Source: an uncultured delta proteobacterium
GTDB taxonomy: Bacteria > Myxococcota_A > UBA9160 > JAFDET01
Length of the DNA: 64,000 bases
NCBI GenBank assembly: GCA_947259215.1
Contig: CAMYLJ010000027.1
Span: 1 to 64,000, forward strand
Reading direction: 5' to 3'
Shown: in pieces, positions 56,373 to 64,000 of the stretch
Numbering within the stretch: position 1 is the first letter of the stretch
Layout: every line of letters starts with the position of its first letter
Translations under genes and position numbers: made by a program
Notes under the pieces: model-generated
Databases searched by the model: none
What the model saw: only the letters and a program-made list of their open reading frames with translations
What the model was told of the DNA's origin: nothing

Positions 56373-58466
56373 ATGGCCTCCGCCCCGGAACGCAGCGCAT
56401 CCCAGCCGGACCTCCCGGGCCTGCGCGGCCCCTACCTGAACCGCGAGCTCTCGTGGCTGGACTTCAACGAGCGGGTGCTGGCCCTGGCCGCCGATCCGGC
56501 CCTGCCGCTGCTCGAGCGCATGAAGTTCCTCGCCATCTTCAACAGCAACCTGGACGAGTTCTTCCAGGTCCGGGTGGCGCTGCTCCACGCCGAGGTCGAG
56601 TCGGGTGTCTCCGTGACACCCCCGGACGGGATGTCGCCGGCCGATCAGCTGCGGGCGATCCGGGCCCGGGTGCTCGAGCTGGCGGCCCGCGAGCAGGCGA
56701 TCTTCCGGGGCGAGCTGCGCCCCGGCCTGGCCCGCGAGGGAATGCACCTCTGCGAGTGGGGGCAGCTGGACGATCCGGACCGCAAGCGGCTTTCGGAGTT
56801 CTTCGAGAAGCGGATCTTCCCGGTGCTGACGCCGCTGTCCGTGGACCCGGCCCACCCCTTCCCCTACGTGTCGAACCTCTCCTTCAACCTGGCGGTCCAG
56901 GTTCGCGACCCGCGCAGCGGGCTCGCGCGCTTCGCCCGCATCAAGGTCCCGAGCCTGCTCGATCGCTTCGTCGCCCTGGAAGACGAGGACCGCTTCGTCC
57001 CCATCGAGCAGGTGATCGGCGCGCACCTGGAGCGGCTCTTCCCGGGCATGGACATCGAGTCCACCTGCAGCTTCCGGGTGACCCGGGACGCCGACCTGGA
57101 CATCGAGGAGGAGGACGCGGACGACCTGCTCCAGGCCATCGAGGCCGGGCTGCTGCGCAAGAAGCGCCTCTCGGACGCGGTGCGGCTCGAGGTCGACCAC
57201 AGCATGCCGGACGAAACGCTGGCCATCCTGCTGGAGGAGCTGGAGCTCGATGACGAGGACGTCTACATCCGCGACACGCTGATCGACCTGGGCGACCTCT
57301 GGGGGCTCTACGCGCGGGGCCGCGCCGGGCTGAAGGAGCGTCCCTGGGTCCCGCGCACCGAGCCCCACTTCACGAGCCTCAGCGACGATTCGAAGCCCCG
57401 CGACATCTTCGCCCTGCTGCGCGAGGGCGACATCCTGGTCCACCACCCCTACGACTCGTTCCAGACATCGGTCGAGGCGTTCCTCTCCCAGGCCGCCGCG
57501 GACCCGAAGGTCCTGGCCATCAAGCACACCATCTACCGCACCTCGGAGCGCGAGAATCCGATCGGCAGCACGTTGATCCGGGCCGCCGAGTCGGGCAAGC
57601 AGGTCGTGACCCTGGTCGAGCTGAAGGCGCGCTTCGACGAGCAGACCAACATCGAGTGGGCCCGAAAACTCGAGGCCTCGGGCGTGCACGTCGTCTACGG
57701 CCTGGTCGGGCTGAAGACCCACGCCAAGGCCGTCCTGGTGGTCCGCCAGGAGCGGGACGGGATCCGGCGCTACTGCCACATCGGCACCGGCAACTACAAC
57801 CCGGTGACGGCGCGCCTCTACGAGGACTGCGGGATGTTCACGGCGGACCCCGACATCTGCGCGGACCTCTCCGACCTCTTCAACCACCTCACGGGCTTCA
57901 GCCACGAGGGTCCCTACCGGCGCCTACTGGTGGCCCCGGTCCACCTCCGCAACGGCCTGCTGGCGGAGCTGCGCGAGGAGATGCAGCACCCCGACGGGCG
58001 TGTGCTGATGAAGGTGAACAACCTCTCCGACGCGCGCATGATCGATGCGCTCTACGAGGCCTCCCAGGCCGGCGTCGAGATCGACCTGCTGGTGCGCTCG
58101 ATCTGCTGCCTGCGGGCCGGCGTGCCCGGGCTGTCGGAGCGGATCCGCGCGCGCTCGGTCCTGGGGCGCTTCCTGGAGCACTCGCGCATCTGCCGCTTCG
58201 GAAGCGAGAGCCGGGGCTATCGCTACTTCATGGGATCGGCGGACCTGATGCCCCGGAACCTGGACCACCGGGTCGAGGTGCTGACGCCGGTGCGAGATCC
58301 CGCCCTCCAGGAACGGCTCCAGCACGCGCTCGACCTGCTCCTGCGCGCGGACGTCGGGGCCTGGGTCCTGGACGACGCCACGTGGCGTCGCGCCTCGGGC
58401 GGCGATGACCTGTGCGCCCACGAAGAACTGATGAAGCGAGCCGTGGAACGCGCGAAGACCGAGTGA
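56373..58466 (+). CDS. ppk1: Polyphosphate kinase 1
   Basis: 697 aa, full-length PPK1. The N domain (YLNRELSWLDFNERVL), head domain and two phospholipase-D-like C domains are present. The autophosphorylated His lies in YGLVGLKTHAKAVLVV, and the second conserved His in GRFLEHSRICRFG. It polymerises the terminal phosphate of ATP into polyphosphate reversibly. It sits between the CHAD protein and the exopolyphosphatase fusion, so synthesis, binding and breakdown are encoded together. Confidence 0.97.
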   Translation: MASAPERSASQPDLPGLRGPYLNRELSWLDFNERVLALAADPALPLLERMKFLAIFNSNLDEFFQVRVALLHAEVESGVSVTPPDGMSPADQLRAIRARVLELAAREQAIFRGELRPGLAREGMHLCEWGQLDDPDRKRLSEFFEKRIFPVLTPLSVDPAHPFPYVSNLSFNLAVQVRDPRSGLARFARIKVPSLLDRFVALEDEDRFVPIEQVIGAHLERLFPGMDIESTCSFRVTRDADLDIEEEDADDLLQAIEAGLLRKKRLSDAVRLEVDHSMPDETLAILLEELELDDEDVYIRDTLIDLGDLWGLYARGRAGLKERPWVPRTEPHFTSLSDDSKPRDIFALLREGDILVHHPYDSFQTSVEAFLSQAAADPKVLAIKHTIYRTSERENPIGSTLIRAAESGKQVVTLVELKARFDEQTNIEWARKLEASGVHVVYGLVGLKTHAKAVLVVRQERDGIRRYCHIGTGNYNPVTARLYEDCGMFTADPDICADLSDLFNHLTGFSHEGPYRRLLVAPVHLRNGLLAELREEMQHPDGRVLMKVNNLSDARMIDALYEASQAGVEIDLLVRSICCLRAGVPGLSERIRARSVLGRFLEHSRICRFGSESRGYRYFMGSADLMPRNLDHRVEVLTPVRDPALQERLQHALDLLLRADVGAWVLDDATWRRASGGDDLCAHEELMKRAVERAKTE

Positions 58467-58542
58467 GTTCTGGTATGCTCGCACTCCCCCCTGCGAGCCG
58501 ACGCCCCGCACCTGCGCGGGCGGAGCGGAGGGAAGACCTCTC

Positions 58543-60000
58543 TTGAAGCTCTATCTGGTCCGGCACGCGCGCGCGATCCCGCGCGCCGAGTGGGAGGGTG
58601 AAGATCTCCTGCGGCCGCTCTCCGAGCGCGGTCGCTCGGAGTCCGAGGCCCTGCTCGACCTGATGCTCGCCGACCCGCCGACGCGGATCGTGAGCGCGCC
58701 CTCGCTGCGCTGCCAGCAGACCGTCGAACCCGTGGCGGTGGCGACGGATCTCGACGTGGTGGCGGACGAGCGGCTCGGCGAGGGCGAGAGCACCGAGCGC
58801 GCTCTCGAGCTGCTCCCGACCGACGACACGGGCCCGGTGCTCTTCTGCAGCCACGCCGACGTGATCGAGGGATTGCTCCAGGTGCTCGAGCTGGCCGAGC
58901 CCGAGCGCGGCCAGCGCATCCCGGTCAAGAAGGGCTCGGTCTGGGTGCTCGAGGGCAGCGGCTACACGCCGAGCCGCGCCAGCTACCTGGAGCCCGTGCG
59001 CCGTTCGAAGCGCGGGCGCCGCGTCCGCTACTCCGAGCGCGAGGTGGCGACGCCGCGCCCGGTGCGGGCGGGCGTCCTCGACATGGGAAGCACGTCCTTC
59101 ACCCTGCTGATCGCCGACAGCACGCCGGCCGGCGAGATCCGCCCTGTGGTGAGCGAGCGGGTGATGCTGCGCCTGGGAGCGGTGGTCGCGAGCGGCGGCT
59201 CGATCCCGCAGGACGCCTTCGCGCGCGCGGTTCGCGTGGCACACGAGCTGCGGGCGGTGGCGGAGCAGGAGAAGACGCAGCGCTTCCTGCCCGTAGCCAC
59301 GGCGGCCCTGCGCGAAGCCGACAACGGACGCGAGCTGGCCGCAGCGATCAGCGAGGCCCTCGGCGAGCCGATCCGGATTCTCTCCGGCGAGGAGGAGGCG
59401 CGGGTCATCTTCCGGGCCTTCCAGGCGCGCCTCGCTCTCGGTGAGCGTCAGGTCCTCGGCCTCGATCTCGGCGGTGGGAGTCTGGAGCTGGCCGCGGGCC
59501 GCGGCGCCAACGTGGATGCCGAGGTCACGCTGCCGCTCGGTGCGGTCCGGCTGCACGGCAAGCTGGTGAAGAGCGACCCCATGCGCCCGGAGGAGGCCGC
59601 AGCGATCCGTACCCGGGTGCGGGAGGCGCTGGCTCCTCAGCGGGGCCGGCTGGTTCGACCCGCGCCGGAGATCGCGGTGGCCGCGGGCGGGACCGCCCGC
59701 TCCCTGGCCCGGCTCGTGGTGGAGCAGCGCGATCACCGGGCGCAGCTGGCCGAGGGCGTGGTGCTGTCCGGCGAACAGCTGGCGAGCCTCGTCTCGCAGC
59801 TCGAGACGTCCTCCCACGCCGAACGGCTGCGCATGCGCGGGATCCGTCGGCGTCGTGCCGACTTGCTGCCGACCGGCGCCCTGGTCCTCCAGACCGTGAG
59901 CGAGGAGCTCGGCCTGGACGGCTTCACGGTCTGCGACTGGGGCCTCCGCGAAGGGATCCTGCTGAACGACCTGGTTCGCGATCGCCGGCTGGACTCCTGA
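58543..60000 (+). CDS. SixA histidine phosphatase - Ppx/GppA exopolyphosphatase fusion
   Basis: 485 aa in two domains. Residues 1-150 are a histidine phosphatase: LVRHARAIPRAEWEGED, SAPSLRCQQTVEPVAVA and LFCSHADVIEG. After a basic linker, residues 175-485 form a Ppx/GppA ASKHA phosphatase: AGVLDMGSTSFTLLIADS, LSGEEEARVIF, LGLDLGGGSLELAAG and AVAAGGTARSLARL. Both catalytic sites look intact. Ppx removes phosphate from polyP ends; the SixA part is unusual here. TTG start with GGAGGGAAG at 9-17 nt upstream, TATGCT promoter at 58473. Confidence 0.93.
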   Translation: MKLYLVRHARAIPRAEWEGEDLLRPLSERGRSESEALLDLMLADPPTRIVSAPSLRCQQTVEPVAVATDLDVVADERLGEGESTERALELLPTDDTGPVLFCSHADVIEGLLQVLELAEPERGQRIPVKKGSVWVLEGSGYTPSRASYLEPVRRSKRGRRVRYSEREVATPRPVRAGVLDMGSTSFTLLIADSTPAGEIRPVVSERVMLRLGAVVASGGSIPQDAFARAVRVAHELRAVAEQEKTQRFLPVATAALREADNGRELAAAISEALGEPIRILSGEEEARVIFRAFQARLALGERQVLGLDLGGGSLELAAGRGANVDAEVTLPLGAVRLHGKLVKSDPMRPEEAAAIRTRVREALAPQRGRLVRPAPEIAVAAGGTARSLARLVVEQRDHRAQLAEGVVLSGEQLASLVSQLETSSHAERLRMRGIRRRRADLLPTGALVLQTVSEELGLDGFTVCDWGLREGILLNDLVRDRRLDS

Positions 60001-60112
60001 GCCGACTCCTAGTCCCGGCTGTTTGATTCAGAGAAACGACGTTTTGGCTCCATGCCCCTCGAGCGTCACGCGAAGGGGATGGCGTCCCGGCGAGAGCTAG
60101 ATTCCGCCGCGC

Positions 60113-60820
60113 GTGACCGACACCCTGCCCAACCCGACCCGGATGACCCGGACCGCGCCCGAGATCGCCGCCCTGCTGCCCCCCGGCGTCGAGGCGGCCG
60201 TGCTCGTGGGCCCTGGACACGAGGCCGATCTCCTGGCGGAGGAGCGCGACGCGATCCGGCGGGCGGCGCCCGCGCGACGGCGGGAGTTCGCCGCGGGTCG
60301 TGCCTGCGCACGCCACGCCCTGGCCGCCCTCGGCATCGGGGAGGTACCGGTGCCGCAGGCCCCGGATCGTGCCCCGTGCTGGCCGGACGGCGTGGTCGGG
60401 AGCATCACCCACACCGGTGACTTCGCCGCCGCCGCCGTGGCGCACCGGCGCGAGCTCGTCAGCCTCGGGATCGACGCCGAGCGGCGTGACCGCGCCGCGC
60501 CCCGCCTGTGGCCGCGGATCTGCACGCCGGCCGAGCTGGCCTGGCTGGAGTCGCTTCCCGAAGGCGAGCGGGTCGCCCTGGCGACGGCCCTCTTCAGCGC
60601 GAAGGAGGCCTTCTACAAGTGCCAGCACCCGCTGACGGATACCTTCCTCGCCTACCGGGACGTGGAGGTTCGGATCGCGGAGAGCGCCTTCACGCTGGAG
60701 GTGCTTCGCGACGTTCCCGCCCTGGAGCCCTACCTCGACGGAGCGGCGGCGGGCCGGATCCTCCACGACGACGACGTCGTCGTCACCGCGATCGCACTCG
60801 CCGCACCATCTTCCGGCTAG
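60113..60820 (+). CDS. 4'-phosphopantetheinyl transferase (EntD/Sfp type)
   Basis: 235 aa. RREFAAGRACARHALAAL, VGSITHTGDFAAAAVA, LGIDAERRDR (metal Asp/Glu) and LFSAKEAFYKCQHP carry the superfamily signature. It activates carrier proteins with the coenzyme A arm. The closest layout is EntD, including the paired WPDGVVGSITHT. No carrier-protein or NRPS/PKS gene lies in the window, so it serves genes elsewhere. The GTG 60113 follows TAGATT by 9 nt, again without a Shine-Dalgarno. Confidence 0.92.
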   Translation: MTDTLPNPTRMTRTAPEIAALLPPGVEAAVLVGPGHEADLLAEERDAIRRAAPARRREFAAGRACARHALAALGIGEVPVPQAPDRAPCWPDGVVGSITHTGDFAAAAVAHRRELVSLGIDAERRDRAAPRLWPRICTPAELAWLESLPEGERVALATALFSAKEAFYKCQHPLTDTFLAYRDVEVRIAESAFTLEVLRDVPALEPYLDGAAAGRILHDDDVVVTAIALAAPSSG

Positions 60821-61359
60821 CCCTCCTCCCAGTCGAAGGGCTCCGCCCGCGCCAGCCCGCGCACCAGGTTCCGGAGCGACACGACGCCGCGCACGCCGTG
60901 GCTGGCGGCGAACGCCGCGACCCGGGGGCCGCTCCCGAGCAGCAGGCGCACGTACCCGCGCCGGGCCAGCCGCGCGAAGGGCGCGGTGATGCGAAAGCCG
61001 ATCTGGCGCTCCTCGTCGGGATCGATCATCAGCTCGAAGAGCCGCACCGCGAACTCGCCGACCTCGCGCCCGGCGGCGGCCAGCTCGTGGATCGACGCGG
61101 GCGCGAACAGGAACACGAAGTCCGGGTCCGGCGGGCGACCGGGACGCAAGCGGGTCTCGCCGCCCTCGCGCACCAGATGCCACGGCTCCCCGGGCCGGTG
61201 CCGGAACCAGACCGCGCTCGTCGAGTGGTCGCTCAGGCGCGCCGCGGCCTGGCGCCAGGCGGGATGCTCGCGATACAGCCGGGCCAGCGCCGCCACGTGC
61301 TCGTCGGGAAAGCGGATCTCGGACTCGGACGGACGGCCTCGCGACGCCACGGCCCCCAT
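60817..61359 (-). CDS. Hypothetical protein, possibly SCP2-like
   Basis: 180 aa, no signal peptide. The layout (SAVWFRHRPGEPWHLVREGG, DPDFVFLFAPASIHELAAA, IGFRITAPFARLARRGYV) resembles the small sterol-carrier-protein-2-like fold, but this is weak. Ends in an acidic FDWEEG tail. The start is uncertain: ATG 61359 or 61392, neither with a ribosome site. Its stop shares CTAG with the phosphopantetheinyl transferase gene. The upstream 61360-61527, shared with the divergent CBS gene, shows no clear site. Confidence 0.5.
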   Translation of the reverse strand: MGAVASRGRPSESEIRFPDEHVAALARLYREHPAWRQAAARLSDHSTSAVWFRHRPGEPWHLVREGGETRLRPGRPPDPDFVFLFAPASIHELAAAGREVGEFAVRLFELMIDPDEERQIGFRITAPFARLARRGYVRLLLGSGPRVAAFAASHGVRGVVSLRNLVRGLARAEPFDWEEG

Positions 61360-61527
61360 CGTCGCACAGCGGGGACGTTCCTCGAGCATTGCGTCGGGGG
61401 ACAGTCCTCGAGCCGACCGGGGGTGGGGCGGGCCGCCCCATCGGTGAGGCGCCGCACCCCGGCGGCACACCTCTGCCCCACCCAAAACGCCCGGTTGCTG
61501 GCGCGCCCCTTGCAATCGAAGTCCCCG

Positions 61528-62328
61528 ATGGAGCCCACCGTCAAGCCCTGGATGACCGGCGACCCCGTATCCGTGGAGCCGGACGCCTCCGCGCTCGAGG
61601 CTCTCGATCTGATGGTCGATCGCGGCATCCGCCACCTGCCGGTGCTCGACGCGCAGCGCCGCGTGGTCGGCGTGCTGGCGGTGGACGACCTGCGGGCGGC
61701 GCTTCCCATGTCCGTCCACACGCGCGAGCCCCTGCCCGCCGCCGATCGCGACGTAGCCCGCGAGTGGCGGGTTGGCGACATCATGACCCACGCCCCGGAG
61801 ACGATCGGCGAGGATGCGAGCCTGGCGGAAGCGGCCGAGCGCATGGCCGACGCGCACATCGGATGCCTCCCGGTCGTCGACGCGAGCGACCGGCTGGCCG
61901 CCATCCTGACCGAGACGGACCTCCTGCACGCGCTCGCCACGGCCCTCTGGTCCGAGCGCGTGCGCGGGCCGCGAGACGCGACCCCCCTGGTGGATCTCGT
62001 GATCGCGCTCCAGCGCGAGCGGGATCGTCTGCGCGAGCGCGTCGCCGAGGACCGCCGCGCGGAGGACGCCCTCGGACGCGAGCTGCACGAGGTGCCCCTC
62101 GACCTCGCCGAGCGCGGGACGGACGAGAGCGAGATCCAACGCATCGAAGCGCTCTACGTCCTGACCCGCCGGCGCCTCGAAGCCATCGAGCGCGCGTTGG
62201 AGCGCGCCGAAGCCGGGTGCCTCGACGTGTGCGAGCGTTGCGGGGGCACGATCGCACTCACGCGGCTGCGCGCGCTCCCGGGCGCCAGCCTGTGCGTCGG
62301 CTGCGCCCGCAGCGGGGAGGAGACATGA
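61528..62328 (+). CDS. CBS-pair protein fused to a DksA/TraR zinc-finger domain
   Basis: 266 aa. Two CBS motifs (about 5-60 and 82-135) are visible as VSVEPDASALEALDLMVDRG with LPVLDAQRRVVGVLAVDDL, then ETIGEDASLAEAAERMADA with GCLPVVDASDRLAAILTETDL. A helical hairpin (about 150-225) leads to a four-Cys finger CERCGG...CVGC (235-258), together a DksA/TraR module. CBS pairs sense adenine nucleotides; DksA binds RNA polymerase with ppGpp. The fusion suggests direct energy-status input to transcription. The DksA acidic coiled-coil tip cannot be assigned with certainty. Confidence 0.85.
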   Translation: MEPTVKPWMTGDPVSVEPDASALEALDLMVDRGIRHLPVLDAQRRVVGVLAVDDLRAALPMSVHTREPLPAADRDVAREWRVGDIMTHAPETIGEDASLAEAAERMADAHIGCLPVVDASDRLAAILTETDLLHALATALWSERVRGPRDATPLVDLVIALQRERDRLRERVAEDRRAEDALGRELHEVPLDLAERGTDESEIQRIEALYVLTRRRLEAIERALERAEAGCLDVCERCGGTIALTRLRALPGASLCVGCARSGEET

Positions 62329-62819
62329 ACGAGAGAGCTCGCCCGGGGCAGCCCCGACGCCGCGACCGCCTGGTGCAGCCCCACGACCACGACCCGTACC
62401 GGCCCAAGGGAAAGCTCTCCGACCCGACGGGCTGCCCGACCTGCGGTGCCGCCTTCCGCGAGGGCCGTTGGACCTGGCGCACCGCGCCGGCGGGCTCTCC
62501 CGAGGCGGTATGCCCGGCCTGCCGCCGCATCCAGGACGACTACCCGGCGGGCTACCTCCGCCTGGAGGGCGACTTCCTGGGCGAGCACGAGGCGGACCTG
62601 CGCGGCCTGATCGAGCACGTGGAGGAGCGGGAGCGTCGCGAGCACCCGCTGAAGCGCGTGATGGCGATCCGGGAGGAGGAGGGAGGACTCCTCGTGACCA
62701 CCACCGACGCGCAGCTCGCCCACGCGATCGCCAGCGCCCTGCACAAGGCCTACCGGGGCGACCTCGAGAGCCGCTGGGCCGACGACGAGAACCTGCTGCG
62801 CGCCACCTGGCGCCGCTGA
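62325..62819 (+). CDS. BCAM0308-like zinc-binding protein
   Basis: 164 aa. A basic N-terminus is followed by two Cys pairs, GCPTCGAAF and AVCPACRRI, separated by a Trp-rich segment. A helical domain with DLRGLIEHVEERER and VTTTDAQLAHAIASAL follows. The form matches the BCAM0308/NMD3-related family found beside stress and RNA-related genes; function unknown. ATG overlaps the CBS-DksA stop (ATGA), so the two are co-translated. Confidence 0.78.
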   Translation: MNERARPGQPRRRDRLVQPHDHDPYRPKGKLSDPTGCPTCGAAFREGRWTWRTAPAGSPEAVCPACRRIQDDYPAGYLRLEGDFLGEHEADLRGLIEHVEERERREHPLKRVMAIREEEGGLLVTTTDAQLAHAIASALHKAYRGDLESRWADDENLLRATWRR

Positions 62820-62849
62820 CCCGCGCCCATCACGACGTCCGCGACGCCC

Positions 62850-64000
62850 GTGACTCCGATCCTGCGCTTCCTCGGCGCGACCGGCACCGTGACCGGCAGC
62901 CGCTTCCTGCTGGAGACCGACCGCGCGCGGGTGCTGCTCGAGTGCGGGCTCTTCCAGGGCCTGAAGGAGCTGCGCCTGCGCAACTGGGCGCCCCTCCCCG
63001 TCGAGGCGTCCTCGATCGACGCCGTGGTGCTGAGTCACGCGCACCTCGACCATGCCGGCTACCTGCCCTCGCTGGTGAAGCAGGGCTTCGCCGGCCCGGT
63101 CTTCACCACGCCGCGCACCGCGGACCTCTGTCGCATCCTGCTGCCCGACAGCGGCCGCATCCAGGAGGAGGACGCCGCGTACGCCAACCGGCGCGGCTTC
63201 TCCAAGCACACGCCCGCCCTCCCCCTCTACAGCGAGGAGGACGCCGAGCGCGCCCTGGGGCGGATCCGGCACGCGGGCGCCGAGCCGCAGGAGGTCGCGC
63301 CGGGCGTGCGGGTGGGCTTCCGGAACGCCGGCCACATCCTCGGGTCCGCGTCGCTCCACGTGAGCTTCGACGACGGCGAGGCCGGCGATCTCCTCTTGAG
63401 CGGGGACCTCGGACGCCCGCGGCACCCGGTGCTCGAGCCGCCCGAGCCTCCGCCCGCCGTGCGCACGCTGCTGATCGAGTCCACCTACGGAGACCGCTGC
63501 CACGACGACAGCGCCGCGCTCGCGGCGTTCGTGGAGGCGATCGTGCGCACCGCGGCGCGCGGCGGTCTCGTCCTGATCCCGGCCTTCGCCGTCGACCGCA
63601 CGGAGGTCGTGCTCTACCACCTGCGCCAGCTCACCGCCGAAGGCAAGATCCCGGAGCTTCCCGTCTACGTGGACAGCCCCATGGCGCTGGCGGCGCTGCG
63701 CGTCTACCGGGAGGCCGTCGCGGCGGGCGAGCCCGAGATCCGCTCCGAGCTGCGCGGCCACCCCGAGCCGTTCGATCCCGGCGGACTGGTCGAGGCCCGC
63801 GCCGTCGAGGACTCCAAGGCCATCCACGACGCCGCCCTGCCGGCCATCGTGGTCTCGGCCTCGGGCATGCTCACCGGCGGGCGTGTCCTGCACCACCTGG
63901 CGCGGCGCCTGCCCGACCCCACCACGACCGTCATCCTGGTGGGCTTCCAGGCGGAAGGCACCCGAGGCCGGCGGCTGCTCGAGGGCGCCGAGACCATCAA
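62850..64000 (+). CDS. Beta-CASP metallo-beta-lactamase-fold RNase (partial)
   Basis: 383 residues are visible before the window ends. The lactamase core has SHAHLDHAGYLPSL (HxHxDH), AGHILGSASLHVSF and LLSGDLGRPRHP. The beta-CASP part starts at LIESTYGDRCH and includes LIPAFAVDRTEVVLYHL and VSASGMLTGGRVLHHL. This is the YSH1/KH-less CPSF-like group, RNA endo/exonucleases. GTG 62850 begins the domain, with 30 nt since the BCAM0308-like gene, so all three probably share an mRNA. The C-terminus lies beyond 64000. Confidence 0.9.
   Translation, partial: MTPILRFLGATGTVTGSRFLLETDRARVLLECGLFQGLKELRLRNWAPLPVEASSIDAVVLSHAHLDHAGYLPSLVKQGFAGPVFTTPRTADLCRILLPDSGRIQEEDAAYANRRGFSKHTPALPLYSEEDAERALGRIRHAGAEPQEVAPGVRVGFRNAGHILGSASLHVSFDDGEAGDLLLSGDLGRPRHPVLEPPEPPPAVRTLLIESTYGDRCHDDSAALAAFVEAIVRTAARGGLVLIPAFAVDRTEVVLYHLRQLTAEGKIPELPVYVDSPMALAALRVYREAVAAGEPEIRSELRGHPEPFDPGGLVEARAVEDSKAIHDAALPAIVVSASGMLTGGRVLHHLARRLPDPTTTVILVGFQAEGTRGRRLLEGAETI

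Overview
The window is a GC-rich (roughly 70% by eye), tightly packed bacterial chromosome segment. Gene content points to a Gram-negative delta-proteobacterium in the old broad sense (Myxococcota/Desulfobacterota-like). The signs are lipoproteins, a soluble lytic transglycosylase, a YfgM-Der pair, a FYDLN-type zinc protein, CHAD/PPK polyphosphate genes and an exosortase-associated (PEP-CTERM/EpsH type) exopolysaccharide locus. This placement is inference; no rRNA is present.

Region 1 (1-2.8 kb): an initiator tRNA-Met on the minus strand at 2734-2810. An exact 45-bp copy of its 3' half lies 2.5 kb away at 212-256. The pair looks like the two attachment sites of a small tRNA-targeted island, which carries a secreted CAP-domain protein with calcium-type repeats and a small unknown protein. 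No integrase is visible.

Region 2 (2.9-25.3 kb): mostly housekeeping. It holds a PilZ response regulator, a ROK kinase, a chemoreceptor, a lipoprotein-queA-tgt operon for queuosine, slt, a PfkB kinase, yfgM-der, miaA, a mutL broken by an out-of-frame deletion, a sigma-54-activator-like ATPase without the GAFTGA motif, a nitrilase-family amidase and an FHA protein.

Region 3 (24.3-52.1 kb): a large extracellular polysaccharide locus of the exosortase-associated kind. It includes a FemAB-like protein, tandem duplicated Wza-type export lipoproteins, the initiating sugar transferase, a deacetylase and a Wzc-type chain-length/tyrosine kinase. These are followed by glycosyltransferases, a DegT aminotransferase, an ATP-grasp enzyme, a low-molecular-weight tyrosine phosphatase, an exosortase-like protein lacking the catalytic residues, an FAD oxidoreductase and EpsI. 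A second glycosyltransferase operon is headed by an FAD oxidoreductase carrying a membrane module that is repeated in the next gene, and a CAAX-type membrane protease closes the locus. No PEP-CTERM substrate protein is seen here.

Region 4 (52.2-64 kb): a PQQ-type lipoprotein dehydrogenase behind a 35-bp perfect palindrome, then a polyphosphate set (SixA, CYTH-CHAD, PPK1, and a SixA-Ppx/GppA fusion), a phosphopantetheinyl transferase, a CBS-DksA fusion, a BCAM0308-like zinc protein and a beta-CASP nuclease cut by the window end.

Two window-wide habits stand out. At least nine genes have a -10-like hexamer only 6-9 nt before the start codon and no Shine-Dalgarno, which suggests leaderless mRNAs. 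Four convergent gene pairs end inside one shared CTAG tetranucleotide.
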